Origin: Pseudomonas faucium
GTDB taxonomy: Bacteria; Pseudomonadota; Gammaproteobacteria; Pseudomonadales; Pseudomonadaceae
Reading direction: 5' to 3'
NCBI RefSeq assembly: GCF_021602585.1
Contig: NZ_BQIP01000026.1
Location: 1-64,000, forward strand
Length of the DNA: 64,000 nt
The first letter of the stretch is position 1. Each line of letters opens with the position of its first letter. This document shows, one piece after another, positions 19,474 to 29,673 of the stretch. The notes below the pieces were generated by a model. That model had not been told where the DNA came from. It did not search any database and worked only from the letters and a program-made list of their open reading frames with translations. The position numbers were made by a program, and so were the translations under genes.

Positions 19474-20361
19474 ATGAACGACTCCCGCTACATCGGACGC
19501 TTCGCCCCCACCCCGAGCGGCTTCCTGCATTTCGGCTCGCTGGTCGCCGCCCTTGCCTCCTGGCTCGATGCCCGCGCCGTCAATGGCCGCTGGCTGCTGC
19601 GCATGGAAGACACCGACCCGCCACGGGAAATGCCCGGTGCCCGCGACGCGATCCTGCAGACCCTGGAACGCTACGGCCTGGAGTGGGATGGCGAGGTGGT
19701 TTACCAAAGCCAGCGCCACGAGGCCTACGCCGCCGTGGTCGACCGCCTGTTCAACATGGGCCTGGCCTATGCCTGCACCTGCTCGCGCAAGCAGCTCGAA
19801 GGCCATGACGGCATCTACCCAGGCTTTTGCCGCAACGCGGGGCACGCCCGCGAAGGCGCGGCGATCCGCCTGCGGGTGCCCGAGCTGATCTACCGCTTCA
19901 GCGACCGGGTGCAAGGTGATTTCCAGCAGCACCTGGGCCGTGAGGTGGGCGATTTCATCATCCAGCGCCGCGACGGCCTGTATGCCTACCAGCTGGCCGT
20001 GGTGCTGGATGACGCCTGGCAGGGCGTGACCGATATCGTGCGTGGCGCCGATCTGCTCGACAACACGCCTCGCCAGCTGTATCTGCAGGAACTGCTCGGC
20101 TTTTCCCAGCCGCGTTACCTGCACATCCCGCTGATCGTGCAGCCCGATGGCCACAAGCTGGGCAAGTCGTACCGCTCGCCACCGCTCGAGGCCGATCAGG
20201 CCACGCCGCTGTTGTTGCGGGCGTTGCGCGCGCTGGGGCAGGACGTCGACCCGCAGCTGCTGATTGCCACACCCGCCGAAGTGCTGGCGGTGGCGCGCCA
20301 ATGCTGGCGGCCGCAGGCGATTGCGCAAAGGACCACGGTGCCCGAGGCGGATTTGCGCTGA
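19474..20361 (+). CDS. gluQRS: Glutamyl-Q tRNA(Asp) synthetase
   Basis: 295-residue paralogue of the GluRS catalytic core that attaches glutamate to queuosine in the tRNA(Asp) anticodon. It has the class I motif FAPTPSGFLHFGSL (HFGS in place of HIGH) and a KMSKS-like HKLGKS. The zinc-binding ACTCS...YPGFC is present. It lacks the anticodon-binding domain of true GluRS, as expected. The ATG at 19474 (MNDSRYIGRF) fits the family start; an in-frame ATG at 19459 is also possible. Confidence 0.94.
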   Translation: MNDSRYIGRFAPTPSGFLHFGSLVAALASWLDARAVNGRWLLRMEDTDPPREMPGARDAILQTLERYGLEWDGEVVYQSQRHEAYAAVVDRLFNMGLAYACTCSRKQLEGHDGIYPGFCRNAGHAREGAAIRLRVPELIYRFSDRVQGDFQQHLGREVGDFIIQRRDGLYAYQLAVVLDDAWQGVTDIVRGADLLDNTPRQLYLQELLGFSQPRYLHIPLIVQPDGHKLGKSYRSPPLEADQATPLLLRALRALGQDVDPQLLIATPAEVLAVARQCWRPQAIAQRTTVPEADLR

Positions 20362-20493
20362 GGCCACCACTCAAAAACAAAAGCCCAACAAATTCAAACC
20401 CTTGGCGAACCCTACCGATTCCCGCTAGCATCGCCCCCGCCATTTGCGCCAATAATAAGTCCAAGCCCGCAGCGCCCAACCATCGAGGCCAGC

Positions 20494-20670
20494 ATGTACA
20501 TCTATCGTTTGGTCCTGCTTCTGGTCGTGGGGATCTACCTGTTCTCCCCGGCCATCATGGACTGGTGGATCGAGCCGACCGGAGCCTGGTACCGCCCCTA
20601 CCTGCTCTGGCTGATCCTGATCGTCGTCACCTTCATCCTGCAGAGCCAACGAGATGCCGATGAGCTTTAG
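20494..20670 (+). CDS. cbrX: Small membrane protein CbrX
   Basis: 58-residue protein with two hydrophobic helices (about 4-22 and 37-50) separated by a short loop rich in Trp (DWWIEPTGAWYRPY). It sits directly upstream of cbrA, overlapping the cbrA start by 11 bases in another frame. I recall a small ORF in this position named cbrX in P. putida and thought to be translationally coupled to cbrA; the name rests on memory and position. No strong ribosome binding site is seen before its ATG. Confidence 0.8.
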   Translation: MYIYRLVLLLVVGIYLFSPAIMDWWIEPTGAWYRPYLLWLILIVVTFILQSQRDADEL

Positions 20671-23629
20671 CCTGACCCAGATGATCCTGATCAGCGCCGG
20701 GTACCTGATGGTGCTGTTCGGCGTGGCCTGGATCAGCGAGCGCGGGCTGATTCCCCGTTCGATCATTCGCCACCCGCTGACCTACACCCTGTCGCTCGGC
20801 GTCTATGCCAGCGCCTGGGCTTTCTATGGCTCGGTGGGCCTGGCCTATCAATACGGCTACGGCTTCCTCGCCTGCTACCTGGGGGTGTCCGGCGCCTTCC
20901 TGCTGGCGCCGGTGCTGCTCTACCCGATCCTCAAGATCACCCGCACCTACCAGCTGTCGTCGCTGGCCGACCTGCTGGCCTTCCGCTTTCGCAGCACCTG
21001 GGCCGGCGCGCTGACCACGGTCATCATGCTGATCGGCGTGCTGCCGCTGCTGGCCCTGCAGATCCAGGCGGTGGCCGACTCGATCAGCATCCTCACCGGC
21101 GAGCCGGTCAAGGCGCGGGTGGCCTTCGCTTTCTGCGCCCTGATCATCCTGTTCACCATCTTCTTCGGCTCGCGGCACATCGCCACGCGTGAAAAACACG
21201 AAGGGCTGGTATTTGCCATCGCCTTCGAGTCGGTGATCAAGCTGCTGGCCCTGGGTGGCATCGGCCTGTATGCGCTGTATGGGGTATTTGGCGGGCCACA
21301 TGGCCTGGAGGTGTGGCTGCTGCAGAACCAGACCGCCCTGGCGGCGCTGCACACCCCGCTGCAGGAAGGCCCGTGGCGCACCCTGCTGCTGGTGTTCTTC
21401 GCCTCGGCCATCGTCATGCCGCACATGTACCACATGGCCTTCACCGAAAACCTCAACCCGCGCTCGCTGGTCAGCGCCAGCTGGGGCCTGCCGCTGTTCC
21501 TGCTGCTGATGAGCCTGGCCGTGCCACTGGTGCTGTGGGCCGGCCTGCGCCTGGGCGCCAGCACCAACCCCGAGTACTTCACCCTGGGCCTGGGCATTGC
21601 CGCCAATAACGAAGCGCTGGCGCTGCTCGCCTACATCGGCGGGCTGTCGGCCGCCAGCGGGCTGATCATCGTCACCACCCTGGCGCTGTCTGGCATGGCC
21701 CTCAACCACCTGGTGCTGCCGCTGTACCAGCCGCCGGCCGAAGGCAACATCTACCGCTGGCTGAAATGGACCCGGCGCGCCCTGATCGTCGCGATCATCA
21801 CCGCCGGCTTCATGTTCTACCTGACCCAGAACAACCACCAGAGCCTGGCCAACCTGGGCATCGTCGCCTTCGTCGCGACCCTGCAGTTCCTGCCTGGGGT
21901 GTTGTCGGTGCTGTACTGGCCGACGGCCAACCGCCGCGGCTTCATTGCCGGCCTGCTGGCCGGCACGCTGGTGTGGATGGTGACCATGCTGTTGCCGCTG
22001 CTGGGCAACCTGCAGGGCTTCTATATCCCGCTGCTGGACATGATCTATGTGCTCGACGACACCAGCTGGCACATGGCAGCCATCGCCTCGCTGGCGGCCA
22101 ACGTGCTGCTGTTCACGCTGATCTCGCTGTTCACCAACGCCAGCAGCGAGGAAGTCAGCGCCGCCGAGGCCTGCGCCGTGGACAACGTGCGCCGCCCACA
22201 GCGCCGCGAGCTGCACGCGGCCTCGCCGCAGGAGTTCGCCACCCAGCTGGCCAAGCCGCTGGGCGCCAAGGCCGCGCAAAAGGAAGTCGAGCAGGCCCTG
22301 CGCGACCTCTACCTGCCGTTCGACGAACGCCGCCCCTACGCCCTGCGCCGCCTGCGCGACCGTATCGAGGCCAACCTCTCGGGGCTGATGGGGCCAAGCG
22401 TGGCCCAGGACATGGTCGAAACCTTCCTGCCCTACAAGTCCGGTAACGAGAACTACGTCACCGAAGACATCCACTTCATCGAAAGCCGCCTGGAAGACTA
22501 CCACTCGCGCCTCACCGGCCTTGCCGCCGAGCTCGACGCCCTGCGCCGCTACCATCGCCAGACCCTGCAGGAGCTGCCCATGGGCGTCTGCTCGCTGGCC
22601 AAGGACCAGGAAATCCTGATGTGGAACAAGGCCATGGAAGAGCTGACCGGCATCGCCGCCAAGCACGTGGTGGGCTCGCGCCTGGTCACCATCAGCGAGC
22701 CGTGGCGTGGCCTGCTGCAGGGCTTCATCAACGTGCCCGACGAACACCTGCACAAACAACGCCTGGCGCTCGATGGCCAACCGCGCTGGCTGAACCTGCA
22801 CAAGGCGGCCATCGACGAGCCGCTGGCGCCGGGCAACAGCGGGCTGGTGCTGCTGGTCGAGGACCTCACCGAAACCCAGGCCCTGGAAGACAAGCTGGTG
22901 CACTCCGAGCGCCTGGCCAGCATCGGCCGCCTGGCCGCAGGCGTGGCCCACGAGATCGGCAACCCGATCACCGGCATCGCCTGCCTTGCACAGAACCTGC
23001 GTGAAGAGCGCGAAGGCGACGGCGAGATCATCGAGCTGTCCAGCCAGATTCTCGAGCAGACCAAGCGCGTATCGCGCATCGTCCAGTCGCTGATGAGCTT
23101 CGCCCACGCCGGCGGCAGCCACCAGAACAGTGAAGAGCCGGTGTGCCTGGCCGAAGTGGCGCAGGACGCCATCGGCCTGCTGGCGCTGAACCGGCGCAAC
23201 TTCGAAGTGCAGTTCTTCAACCTCTGCGCCCCGGAACACTGGGCCGAGGGGGACCCGCAGCGCCTGGCCCAGGTGCTGATCAACCTGCTGTCCAATGCCC
23301 GCGACGCATCCCCTCCGGGCAGCGCCGTGCGCGTGCGCAGCGAAGCGAGCGAGCACACCGTGGACCTGATCGTCGAAGACGAAGGCAGCGGGATCCCGAA
23401 GAACATCATGGACCGCCTGTTCGAGCCCTTCTTCACCACCAAGGACCCGGGCGAAGGCACCGGACTGGGGCTCGCTCTGGTCTATTCCATCGTGGAAGAG
23501 CATTATGGGCAAATCACCATCGACAGCCCTGCCGACATCGAACGGCAACGTGGCACCCGGATCCGCGTGACCCTGCCCCGGCATGTCGTAGCGACGTCCC
23601 CTGAAATTCGAGACCGTCGAGAGAATTGA
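20660..23629 (+). CDS. cbrA: Sensor histidine kinase CbrA
   Basis: 989-residue hybrid of a transporter and a sensor kinase. About the first 490 residues form an SLC5-type Na+/solute symporter with about 13 helices. A linker follows (STAC-like), then a PAS region (about 620-740), a HisKA domain with phospho-acceptor His764 in [11 protein letters not shown], and a HATPase_c domain ([28 protein letters not shown]). It phosphorylates CbrB to balance carbon and nitrogen use. The first ATG (20654) is six bases earlier; I prefer 20660 (MSFSLTQ). It overlaps cbrX and ends four bases before cbrB. Confidence 0.96.
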   Translation: MSFSLTQMILISAGYLMVLFGVAWISERGLIPRSIIRHPLTYTLSLGVYASAWAFYGSVGLAYQYGYGFLACYLGVSGAFLLAPVLLYPILKITRTYQLSSLADLLAFRFRSTWAGALTTVIMLIGVLPLLALQIQAVADSISILTGEPVKARVAFAFCALIILFTIFFGSRHIATREKHEGLVFAIAFESVIKLLALGGIGLYALYGVFGGPHGLEVWLLQNQTALAALHTPLQEGPWRTLLLVFFASAIVMPHMYHMAFTENLNPRSLVSASWGLPLFLLLMSLAVPLVLWAGLRLGASTNPEYFTLGLGIAANNEALALLAYIGGLSAASGLIIVTTLALSGMALNHLVLPLYQPPAEGNIYRWLKWTRRALIVAIITAGFMFYLTQNNHQSLANLGIVAFVATLQFLPGVLSVLYWPTANRRGFIAGLLAGTLVWMVTMLLPLLGNLQGFYIPLLDMIYVLDDTSWHMAAIASLAANVLLFTLISLFTNASSEEVSAAEACAVDNVRRPQRRELHAASPQEFATQLAKPLGAKAAQKEVEQALRDLYLPFDERRPYALRRLRDRIEANLSGLMGPSVAQDMVETFLPYKSGNENYVTEDIHFIESRLEDYHSRLTGLAAELDALRRYHRQTLQELPMGVCSLAKDQEILMWNKAMEELTGIAAKHVVGSRLVTISEPWRGLLQGFINVPDEHLHKQRLALDGQPRWLNLHKAAIDEPLAPGNSGLVLLVEDLTETQALEDKLVHSERLASIGRLAAGVAHEIGNPITGIACLAQNLREEREGDGEIIELSSQILEQTKRVSRIVQSLMSFAHAGGSHQNSEEPVCLAEVAQDAIGLLALNRRNFEVQFFNLCAPEHWAEGDPQRLAQVLINLLSNARDASPPGSAVRVRSEASEHTVDLIVEDEGSGIPKNIMDRLFEPFFTTKDPGEGTGLGLALVYSIVEEHYGQITIDSPADIERQRGTRIRVTLPRHVVATSPEIRDRREN

Positions 23630-23633
23630 ATCA

Positions 23634-25079
23634 ATGCCGCACATTCTGATCGTCGAAGACGAAACCATCATCCGCTCGGCCTTGCGTCGCCTGCTCGAGC
23701 GGAACCAGTACCAGGTCAGCGAAGCCGGCTCGGTGCAGGAAGCCCAGGAACGCTTCAGCATTGCCACCTTCGACCTGATCGTCAGCGACCTGCGCCTGCC
23801 TGGCGCCCCGGGCACCGAGCTGATCAAGCTCGGCCAGGGCACGCCGGTGCTGATCATGACCAGCTACGCCAGCCTGCGCTCGGCGGTGGACTCGATGAAG
23901 ATGGGCGCGGTGGACTACATCGCCAAGCCCTTCGACCATGATGAGATGCTCCAGGCCGTCGCCCGCATCCTGCGCGACCGCCCGGCCGCATCGCCAGCTG
24001 CCCCGGCCGCCGAACCACGCGCCAACGGCAAGGGCCCGGCGGCCGACAAGGCCAGCCCGGCCGCAGCTGCCAACGGTGAGATCGGCATCATCGGCTCGTG
24101 CCCGCCGATGCTGGACATGTACAGCAAGATCCGCAAAGTGGCGCCCACCGACTCCAATGTGCTGATCCAGGGCGAGTCCGGCACCGGCAAGGAGCTGGTC
24201 GCCCGCGCCCTGCACAACCTGTCGCGACGGGCCAAGGCGCCGATGATTTCGGTCAACTGCGCAGCCATTCCCGAGACGCTGATCGAGTCGGAACTGTTCG
24301 GCCACGAGAAAGGCGCATTCACCGGCGCCAGCGCCGGGCGCGCCGGCCTGGTGGAAGCCGCCGACGGCGGCACGCTGTTCCTCGACGAGATTGGCGAACT
24401 GCCACTGGAGGCCCAGGCCCGATTGCTGCGCGTGCTGCAGGAAGGCGAGATCCGCCGGGTCGGCTCGGTGCAGTCGCAAAAGGTCGATGTGCGCCTGATC
24501 GCCGCCACCCACCGCGACTTGAAAAACCTGGCCAAGGCCGGGCAGTTCCGTGAAGACCTTTATTACCGCCTGCATGTAATCGCGTTGAAACTGCCTGCCC
24601 TGCGCGAGCGCGGCAGCGACGTCAACGAGATCGCCAATGCCTTCCTCGCCCGCCAGAGCGCGCGCATCGGGCGTGACGACCTGCACTTCTCGGCCGAAGC
24701 CGAGCAAGCCATCCGTCATTACAGCTGGCCGGGCAACGTGCGCGAACTGGAAAACGCCGTGGAGCGGGCGGTGATTCTCAGCGAGAGCGCGGAAATTTCC
24801 GCCGAGCTGCTGGGCATCGACATCGAACTGGGCGACCTGGACGATGACCTGCTCGACAACTCCCTGGTACCGATCGGCGTCAACGCCAATAACGCCAGCC
24901 ATGAGCCGACCGAGGACCTGTCGCTGGAAGACTACTTCCAGCACTTCGTACTCGAGCATCAGGACCACATGACCGAGACCGAGCTGGCGCGCAAGCTGGG
25001 TGTCAGCCGCAAGTGCCTGTGGGAGCGCCGCCAGCGCCTGGGCATCCCGCGCCGCAAGAGCAACGCCACCAGCGAGTGA
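23634..25079 (+). CDS. cbrB: Sigma54-dependent response regulator CbrB
   Basis: 481-residue NtrC-family activator. The receiver domain has acidic residues E8/D9/E10 and phospho-acceptor Asp52 (IVSDLRLP). A linker rich in Ala/Pro follows. The AAA+ domain has Walker A GESGTGKE (180-187) and the sigma54-contacting GAFTGA (227-232). A C-terminal Fis-type HTH ends the protein ([21 protein letters not shown]). It activates crcZ, whose promoter and enhancer sites lie immediately downstream. Confidence 0.97.
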   Translation: MPHILIVEDETIIRSALRRLLERNQYQVSEAGSVQEAQERFSIATFDLIVSDLRLPGAPGTELIKLGQGTPVLIMTSYASLRSAVDSMKMGAVDYIAKPFDHDEMLQAVARILRDRPAASPAAPAAEPRANGKGPAADKASPAAAANGEIGIIGSCPPMLDMYSKIRKVAPTDSNVLIQGESGTGKELVARALHNLSRRAKAPMISVNCAAIPETLIESELFGHEKGAFTGASAGRAGLVEAADGGTLFLDEIGELPLEAQARLLRVLQEGEIRRVGSVQSQKVDVRLIAATHRDLKNLAKAGQFREDLYYRLHVIALKLPALRERGSDVNEIANAFLARQSARIGRDDLHFSAEAEQAIRHYSWPGNVRELENAVERAVILSESAEISAELLGIDIELGDLDDDLLDNSLVPIGVNANNASHEPTEDLSLEDYFQHFVLEHQDHMTETELARKLGVSRKCLWERRQRLGIPRRKSNATSE

Positions 25080-25088
25080 TGCGTCTTC

Positions 25089-25119
25089 ACTGGCCCCAGG
25101 CGATGGGGCCAGTGTTCTC
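25089..25119 (+). terminator. cbrB terminator
   Basis: ACTGGCCCCA-GGCGA-TGGGGCCAGT, a perfect 10-bp stem, followed by GTTCTCCC. The T-tract is weak. It begins 9 nt after the cbrB stop. Confidence 0.75.
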
Positions 25120-25128
25120 CCCTCCTCC

Positions 25129-25202
25129 GTAACACATCAGTTCCCGCAAAAATCTGTTACCCATCCTGCCCAGGCGTAACAGACCCCGAGGTGTACGGTA
25201 AC
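25129..25202 (+). promoter_or_regulatory. CbrB enhancer sites upstream of crcZ
   Basis: Half-sites GTAACA (25129-25134), TGTTAC (25155-25160), GTAACA (25176-25181) and GTAAC (25198-25202) lie about 75-150 nt upstream of the sigma54 promoter. The middle two form TGTTAC-N15-GTAACA, the inverted arrangement reported for CbrB. The spacing from the promoter suits an enhancer-bound NtrC-type activator. Confidence 0.85.
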
Positions 25203-25277
25203 GAAATTTCTACATTTCGCTCCTGCCTTACCTCCCTCGAATCGCTCAAACCCTTGATTTCATTGAGTTTCCAAAAG

Positions 25278-25294
25278 TTGGCACGGCACCTGCT
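25278..25294 (+). promoter_or_regulatory. crcZ sigma54 promoter
   Basis: GTTGGCACGGCACCTGCT contains the -24/-12 signature with GG at 25280-25281 and GC at 25292-25293, exactly ten bases between. Transcription should start near 25305. Confidence 0.93.
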
Positions 25295-25304
25295 ATATGT
25301 TTGG

Positions 25305-25677
25305 TACAAGAACAATAACAAGCACTGCAACTCAGAATAAGAACAAGACGAAACGGCTCACGCACAATAAAAACAAGACGGCGGAGGCGCAGCTAACTGA
25401 TTCTTTTGGAGAGGATGCGTGTTTGGGGCTTGCCCCACGACCAGGCAGAGAACAACAAAAACTGCACTAAAAAGCAGCGCCTGAACTGGTTGGATCGAAA
25501 GGTCAACGTGACATCAGCGGCCAAAGCAATCCGTTTGCTCTTCACCCCTGGTTTGGGGGTCGTCCACAAGCGTTTGGATTTGTGGGCAGGGCACTCAACA
25601 AAAACAAAAAGCCCGGTAAAAAAACAATAAGAGCACGCAACGACTTCTTGGGGAGCTTAGGCTCCCCTTGTCGTTTC
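25305..25677 (+). ncRNA. crcZ: CrcZ small RNA
   Basis: About 370 nt with no open reading frame of merit. It carries about six A-rich CA motifs of the AAnAAnAA type (for example AAGAACAATAACAA near the start, AACAACAAAAAC in the middle, AACAAAAACAAAAA near the end). CrcZ titrates the Hfq-Crc translational repressor complex and so relieves catabolite repression. Position after cbrB, sigma54 promoter, size and motif content all agree. A small open frame at 25406-25630 runs through it but has no sign of coding. Confidence 0.95.
25641..25677 (+). terminator. crcZ terminator
   Basis: GGGGAGC-TTAG-GCTCCCC (25650-25667), extended by flanking CGAC/GTCG pairs, then TTTCTCCC. It ends the CrcZ transcript about 120 nt before pcnB. 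Confidence 0.88.
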
Positions 25678-25799
25678 TCCCTTCCAGCAGACCAATCTGC
25701 GACCGCCTACACCATTCCCCGAGTAAATGCTAGAATCCCCGCCCATCATGCGGCCATTCTCCTATTCTTGGCCGAACATTCCTTCACACAGTGCATCCC

Positions 25800-27188
25800 A
25801 TGCTGAAGAAGCTGTTCCAGTCTTTCCGCCCACCCGTACCGGGCCAGCACCACAAGCGCACCACGCCTGAGGTGATCAACAAGAGCCAACATTCGCTGCA
25901 GCGCCACCAGTTCAGCCGCCACGCGGTGAACATCGTCGAGCGCCTGCAGAGCGCGGGCTACCAGGCTTACCTGGTCGGTGGCTGTGTCCGCGACCTGATG
26001 CTGGGCATCACGCCCAAGGACTTCGACGTCGCCACCAGCGCCACGCCCGAACAGGTCCGTGCCGAGTTTCGCAATGCGCGCATCATTGGCCGCCGCTTCA
26101 AGCTGGTCCACGTGCATTTCGGCCGTGAGATCATCGAAGTCGCCACCTTCCGCGCGCACCACTCGGACGACGACCAGGGCGACAGCCACCGCTCGTCGCA
26201 CAACGCCAGCGGTCGCATCCTGCGTGACAACGTCTACGGCACCCTGGAAGAAGACGCGCAGCGCCGCGACTTCACCATCAATGCCTTGTATTACGACCCG
26301 GTCAGCGAGCGCGTACTCGACTACGCCAACGGCGCACACGACATCCGCAACCGCCTGTTGCGCCTGATCGGCGACCCGACCCACCGCTACCAGGAAGACC
26401 CGGTACGCATGCTGCGCGCGGTGCGTTTCGCCGCCAAGCTCAATTTCGGCATCGAGAAGCACACCTTCAAGCCGATCCGCGAACTGGCTCCGATGCTGCG
26501 CGAAATCCCACCGGCGCGGCTGTTCGAGGAATGCCTCAAGCTGTTCCTGTCCGGCCAAGGGGCGATCGCCTTCGAAATGCTGGTCGACCTGGAGCTGTTC
26601 GAGCCGCTGTTCCCGGCCAGTGCCCACGCCCTGGAAGAGCGCCCGACCTACACCCACACCTTGATCAGCCAGGCGCTGAACAACACCGACCTGCGCGTCA
26701 AGCAAGGCAAGCCGGTGACCCCGGCCTTCCTGTTCGCCGCGTTGCTCTGGCCGGCCCTGCCAAGCCGAGTGCTGCACCTGCAAAATCAAGGCGTACCACC
26801 GATCCCGGCCATGAACGGCGCTGCCCACGACCTGATCGCCGAACAGTGCGCCCGCATCGCCATCCCCAAGCGTTTCACCCTGCCGATCCGCGAAATCTGG
26901 GACATGCAGGAACGCCTGCCACGGCGCAGCGGCAAACGTGCCGACCAGCTGCTGGACAACCCGCGTTTCCGCGCTGGCTACGACTTCCTGCTGCTGCGTG
27001 AAAGCGCCGGCGAGGAAACCGACGACCTGGGCCAATGGTGGACCGACTACCAGGACGCCAACGACAGCGAACGCCGCGAGATGATCCGCGAGCTGGGCAG
27101 CCGTGACGAAGGCGGCGCTGGCGGCCCGCGCAAACGCAAGCGCAGCCCCAGCAAGCGCAAACGCGGCGGTGACGAGGCGTTCGAGTGA
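25800..27188 (+). CDS. pcnB: Poly(A) polymerase I
   Basis: 462-residue enzyme of the class II nucleotidyltransferase family that adds 3' poly(A) tails to RNAs and promotes their decay. The catalytic signature GGCVRDLMLG..PKDFDVATSA carries the metal-binding Asp residues. The second Asp region RRDFTINALYYD and the RNA-binding ML RAVRF segment follow. The C-terminus is very basic (RKRKRSPSKRKRGG). The ATG at 25800 (MLKKLFQSF) is chosen; a GTG nine bases earlier is in frame. It overlaps folK by four bases. Confidence 0.95.
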   Translation: MLKKLFQSFRPPVPGQHHKRTTPEVINKSQHSLQRHQFSRHAVNIVERLQSAGYQAYLVGGCVRDLMLGITPKDFDVATSATPEQVRAEFRNARIIGRRFKLVHVHFGREIIEVATFRAHHSDDDQGDSHRSSHNASGRILRDNVYGTLEEDAQRRDFTINALYYDPVSERVLDYANGAHDIRNRLLRLIGDPTHRYQEDPVRMLRAVRFAAKLNFGIEKHTFKPIRELAPMLREIPPARLFEECLKLFLSGQGAIAFEMLVDLELFEPLFPASAHALEERPTYTHTLISQALNNTDLRVKQGKPVTPAFLFAALLWPALPSRVLHLQNQGVPPIPAMNGAAHDLIAEQCARIAIPKRFTLPIREIWDMQERLPRRSGKRADQLLDNPRFRAGYDFLLLRESAGEETDDLGQWWTDYQDANDSERREMIRELGSRDEGGAGGPRKRKRSPSKRKRGGDEAFE

Positions 27189-27664
27189 CCACTCGCGCCT
27201 TCATTGGCCTGGGCAGCAACCTCGACGCCCCGGCCGAACAGCTGCGCAGCGCCCTGCAGGCGCTGGACCAGCTCGATGGCACACGCCTGGCAGCGGCCTC
27301 GGCGCTGTACACCAGCGACTCGCTGCTGCCTGGCCAGCCACGCTACACCAACGCCGTCGCCGCACTGGATACCGCACTCGCGCCGCTGGCCTTGCTCGAC
27401 GCCCTGCAGGCCATCGAGCTTGACCAGGGCCGCGTGCGCAAGGAACGCTGGGGCCCGCGCACGCTGGACCTCGACATCCTGCTGTTCGGCGACCAGGTCA
27501 TCGACGTGCCGCGCCTGCAGGTGCCGCACTACCACATGCACGCCCGCCCCTTCGTGCTGTATCCGCTAGCCGAGCTAGTCCCGCACGACTTCCAGCTGGC
27601 CGATGGCCGCGCCCTCGCCCAGATGCTCGAAGCCTGCCCTTACGTTGGGCTGGAGCGCCTGTAA
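27185..27664 (+). CDS. folK: 2-amino-4-hydroxy-6-hydroxymethyldihydropteridine pyrophosphokinase
   Basis: 159-residue HPPK, which transfers pyrophosphate from ATP to the pterin, making the substrate of FolP (folP is at 50814-51665). The start FIGLGSNL, the HPPK signature WGPRTLDLDILLFG with metal-binding Asp pair, and the PRL..PHYHMHARPFVLYPL segment are intact. The GTG start overlaps the pcnB stop (GTGA). Confidence 0.96.
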   Translation: MTTRAFIGLGSNLDAPAEQLRSALQALDQLDGTRLAAASALYTSDSLLPGQPRYTNAVAALDTALAPLALLDALQAIELDQGRVRKERWGPRTLDLDILLFGDQVIDVPRLQVPHYHMHARPFVLYPLAELVPHDFQLADGRALAQMLEACPYVGLERL

Positions 27665-27684
27665 TCCGGGCGCTTTGGCCTGCG

Positions 27685-27759
27685 GTAACGCCAGTAACAC
27701 CCTGTTAGTAACATTGCGGTAACAGGGTCATTGACTTCCCCCACCTCGCTCACGACTAT
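27685..27759 (+). promoter_or_regulatory. panBC upstream region: GTAAC cluster and candidate promoter
   Basis: Four GTAAC words start at 27685, 27694, 27708 and 27719. Within them CCCTGTTA (27700-27707) and TAACAGGG (27720-27727) are perfect inverted arms. TTGACT (27731-27736) with a weak GACTAT (27754-27759), 17 nt apart, is a possible promoter, leaving a 150-nt leader before panB. The cluster would occupy an activator position. Confidence 0.5.
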
Positions 27760-27915
27760 AGGCGTCCCGTGTGACACCATAGTGCCGCACACCCGTATTT
27801 AGGCCCGGACGGACCTGTGCCCGAACATCACGCGCGATGATGTGCCGCTCCGGAAGATGACTACACGCGTTGTTTGCAGTCGTTTTTCACAGCGCCTGAA
27901 CGAGGATTTTCCTAC

Positions 27916-28716
27916 ATGCCTGAAGTAACCCTGACCACCCTCAACGGCCTCAAGGCCAAGGGTGAAAAGATCACCATGCTGACCTGCTACGACGCGACCT
28001 TCGCCAAGGCCGCCAGCCAGGCCGGCGTCGAAGTGTTGCTGGTAGGCGACTCGCTGGGCATGGTCCTGCAGGGCCATGACAGCACACTGCCGGTCACCAC
28101 CAGCGAAATGGCCTACCACACCGCCTGCGTCAAACGCGGCAACGACGGTGCGCTGATCCTCGCCGACCTGCCATTCATGGCCCACGCCACGCCCGAGCAG
28201 GCGTTCGCCAACTGCGCCACGCTGATGCGTGCCGGCGCCCACATGATCAAGCTCGAAGGTGCCGCCTGGCTCGCCGACACCATTCGCCTGCTGGCCGAAC
28301 GCGGCGTCCCGGTGTGCGCGCACATGGGCCTGACCCCACAGACGGTCAACGTGCTGGGTGGCTACAAGGTGCAAGGCCGCCAGGAAGCGCAAGCGCGGCA
28401 GATGCGTGCCGACGCCATCGCCCTGGAGCAGGCCGGCGCGGCCATGCTGCTGCTCGAATGCGTGCCCAGCGAGCTGGCTGCGGAAATCTCCCAGGCAGTG
28501 GGCATCCCGGTGATCGGCATCGGCGCCGGCAGCGCCACCGATGGCCAGGTGCTGGTGCTGCACGACATGCTCGGCCTGTCGCTGAGCGGCCGGGTGCCGA
28601 AGTTCGTGAAGAACTTCATGGCCGGCCAGCCCGACATCGAGAGCGCCCTGGCCGCCTACGTCAAGGCGGTGAAAGAGGTCAGCTTCCCAGGCAGCGAACA
28701 CGGGTTCAGTGCATGA
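27916..28716 (+). CDS. panB: 3-methyl-2-oxobutanoate hydroxymethyltransferase
   Basis: 266-residue PanB that makes ketopantoate from 2-oxoisovalerate (an ilv pathway product) and methylenetetrahydrofolate. The family landmarks are [34 protein letters not shown] with metal-binding Asp, KLEGA, and PVIGIGAG. The ATG at 27916 fits the family N-terminus. It overlaps panC by four bases (ATGA). Confidence 0.96.
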   Translation: MPEVTLTTLNGLKAKGEKITMLTCYDATFAKAASQAGVEVLLVGDSLGMVLQGHDSTLPVTTSEMAYHTACVKRGNDGALILADLPFMAHATPEQAFANCATLMRAGAHMIKLEGAAWLADTIRLLAERGVPVCAHMGLTPQTVNVLGGYKVQGRQEAQARQMRADAIALEQAGAAMLLLECVPSELAAEISQAVGIPVIGIGAGSATDGQVLVLHDMLGLSLSGRVPKFVKNFMAGQPDIESALAAYVKAVKEVSFPGSEHGFSA

Positions 28717-29576
28717 ATACAGTCAAGACCGTCCGCGAACTGCGCGCCGCCGTGGCCCGCGCCCGCGGCGAAGGCAAGCGCATTGCCTTCGTGCCGACCA
28801 TGGGCAACTTGCACAGCGGCCACGCGGCCCTGGTGACCAAGGCCGCCCAGCGCGCCGATTTCGTGGTGGCCAGCATCTTCGTCAACCCGCTGCAGTTCGG
28901 CGCCAACGAAGACCTCGACAAGTACCCGCGCACCCTCGCCGCCGACCAGCAGCGCCTGCTCGAAGCCGGCTGCCACTTGCTGTTCGCCCCCACCGTCGAT
29001 GAGATGTACCCCGACGGCATGGGCGTGCAAACCCGCGTCAGCGTGCCTCACCTCTCCGAAGGCCTGTGCGGCGCCAGCCGCCCGGGGCATTTCGAGGGCG
29101 TGGCGACGGTGGTCAGCAAGCTGTTCAACATGGTGCAGCCGGACCTTGCCGTGTTCGGCGAGAAGGACTTCCAGCAACTGGCCGTGATCCGCGCCATGGT
29201 GCGTGACCTGAACATGCCTATCCAGATCATCGGCGAGCCCACCGTGCGCGCCGAAGATGGCCTGGCGCTGTCGTCGCGCAATGGCTACCTCACCCCCGAG
29301 CAGCGCGCTGCCGCCCCGGCGCTGTACCGTACCCTGCAGCACATCGGTGCAGCCATCGGCCGTGGCCAGCGTGATTTCGCCGCGCTGGTTGGTGAAGGGC
29401 AGGCGCAGCTCGCCGCAGCGGGCATGCGCCCGGATTACCTGGAAGTGCGCCACGCGCTCAGCTTGCGCCCGGCACAGCTGGACGATCGTGACCTGGTGGT
29501 GATTGCCGCGGCTTACCTGGGTAACACGCGGTTGATCGACAACCTGTACCTGCACGTGGAAGACAAGACCGCGTAG
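28713..29576 (+). CDS. panC: Pantothenate synthetase
   Basis: 287-residue ATP-dependent ligase joining pantoate and beta-alanine. It has [15 protein letters not shown] (the HIGH-like nucleotide-binding segment), [12 protein letters not shown] and [10 protein letters not shown], which carries the KMSKS equivalent. It is coupled to panB. panD, which often follows panC in pseudomonads such as P. aeruginosa, is absent here; the next gene is pgi. Confidence 0.96.
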   Translation: MNTVKTVRELRAAVARARGEGKRIAFVPTMGNLHSGHAALVTKAAQRADFVVASIFVNPLQFGANEDLDKYPRTLAADQQRLLEAGCHLLFAPTVDEMYPDGMGVQTRVSVPHLSEGLCGASRPGHFEGVATVVSKLFNMVQPDLAVFGEKDFQQLAVIRAMVRDLNMPIQIIGEPTVRAEDGLALSSRNGYLTPEQRAAAPALYRTLQHIGAAIGRGQRDFAALVGEGQAQLAAAGMRPDYLEVRHALSLRPAQLDDRDLVVIAAAYLGNTRLIDNLYLHVEDKTA

Positions 29577-29608
29577 CCGGCTCTCTATCCAGAGAACAAC
29601 GCTATACC

Positions 29609-29632
29609 TGTGGGAGCCGGCTTGCCGGCGAT
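29609..29632 (+). repeat. Single REP element
   Basis: One copy of the local REP unit (core GGAGCCGGCTTGCCGGCG) 33 nt after panC. A small inverted repeat (GGCGCCAACGGCGCC) follows directly. No partner copy is seen here, unlike the other sites. Confidence 0.88.
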
Positions 29633-29673
29633 TGGGCGCCAACGGCGCCCCTCGCAAATCCCCCGCTCCCCCA

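Noticed and set aside
20654-20659. cbrA start at 20654
   Set aside because: It adds only two codons; the ATG at 20660 gives the better family N-terminus, though both remain possible.
20633-23857. 1074-codon minus-strand open frame across cbrA
   Set aside because: Shadow frame opposite cbrA; composition is typical of antisense GC-rich translation (His/Arg/Gln-rich) with no domain.
25406-25630. 74-codon open frame downstream of cbrB
   Set aside because: It lies inside CrcZ; the Lys/Asn-rich product simply reflects the CA motifs and there is no conserved protein.
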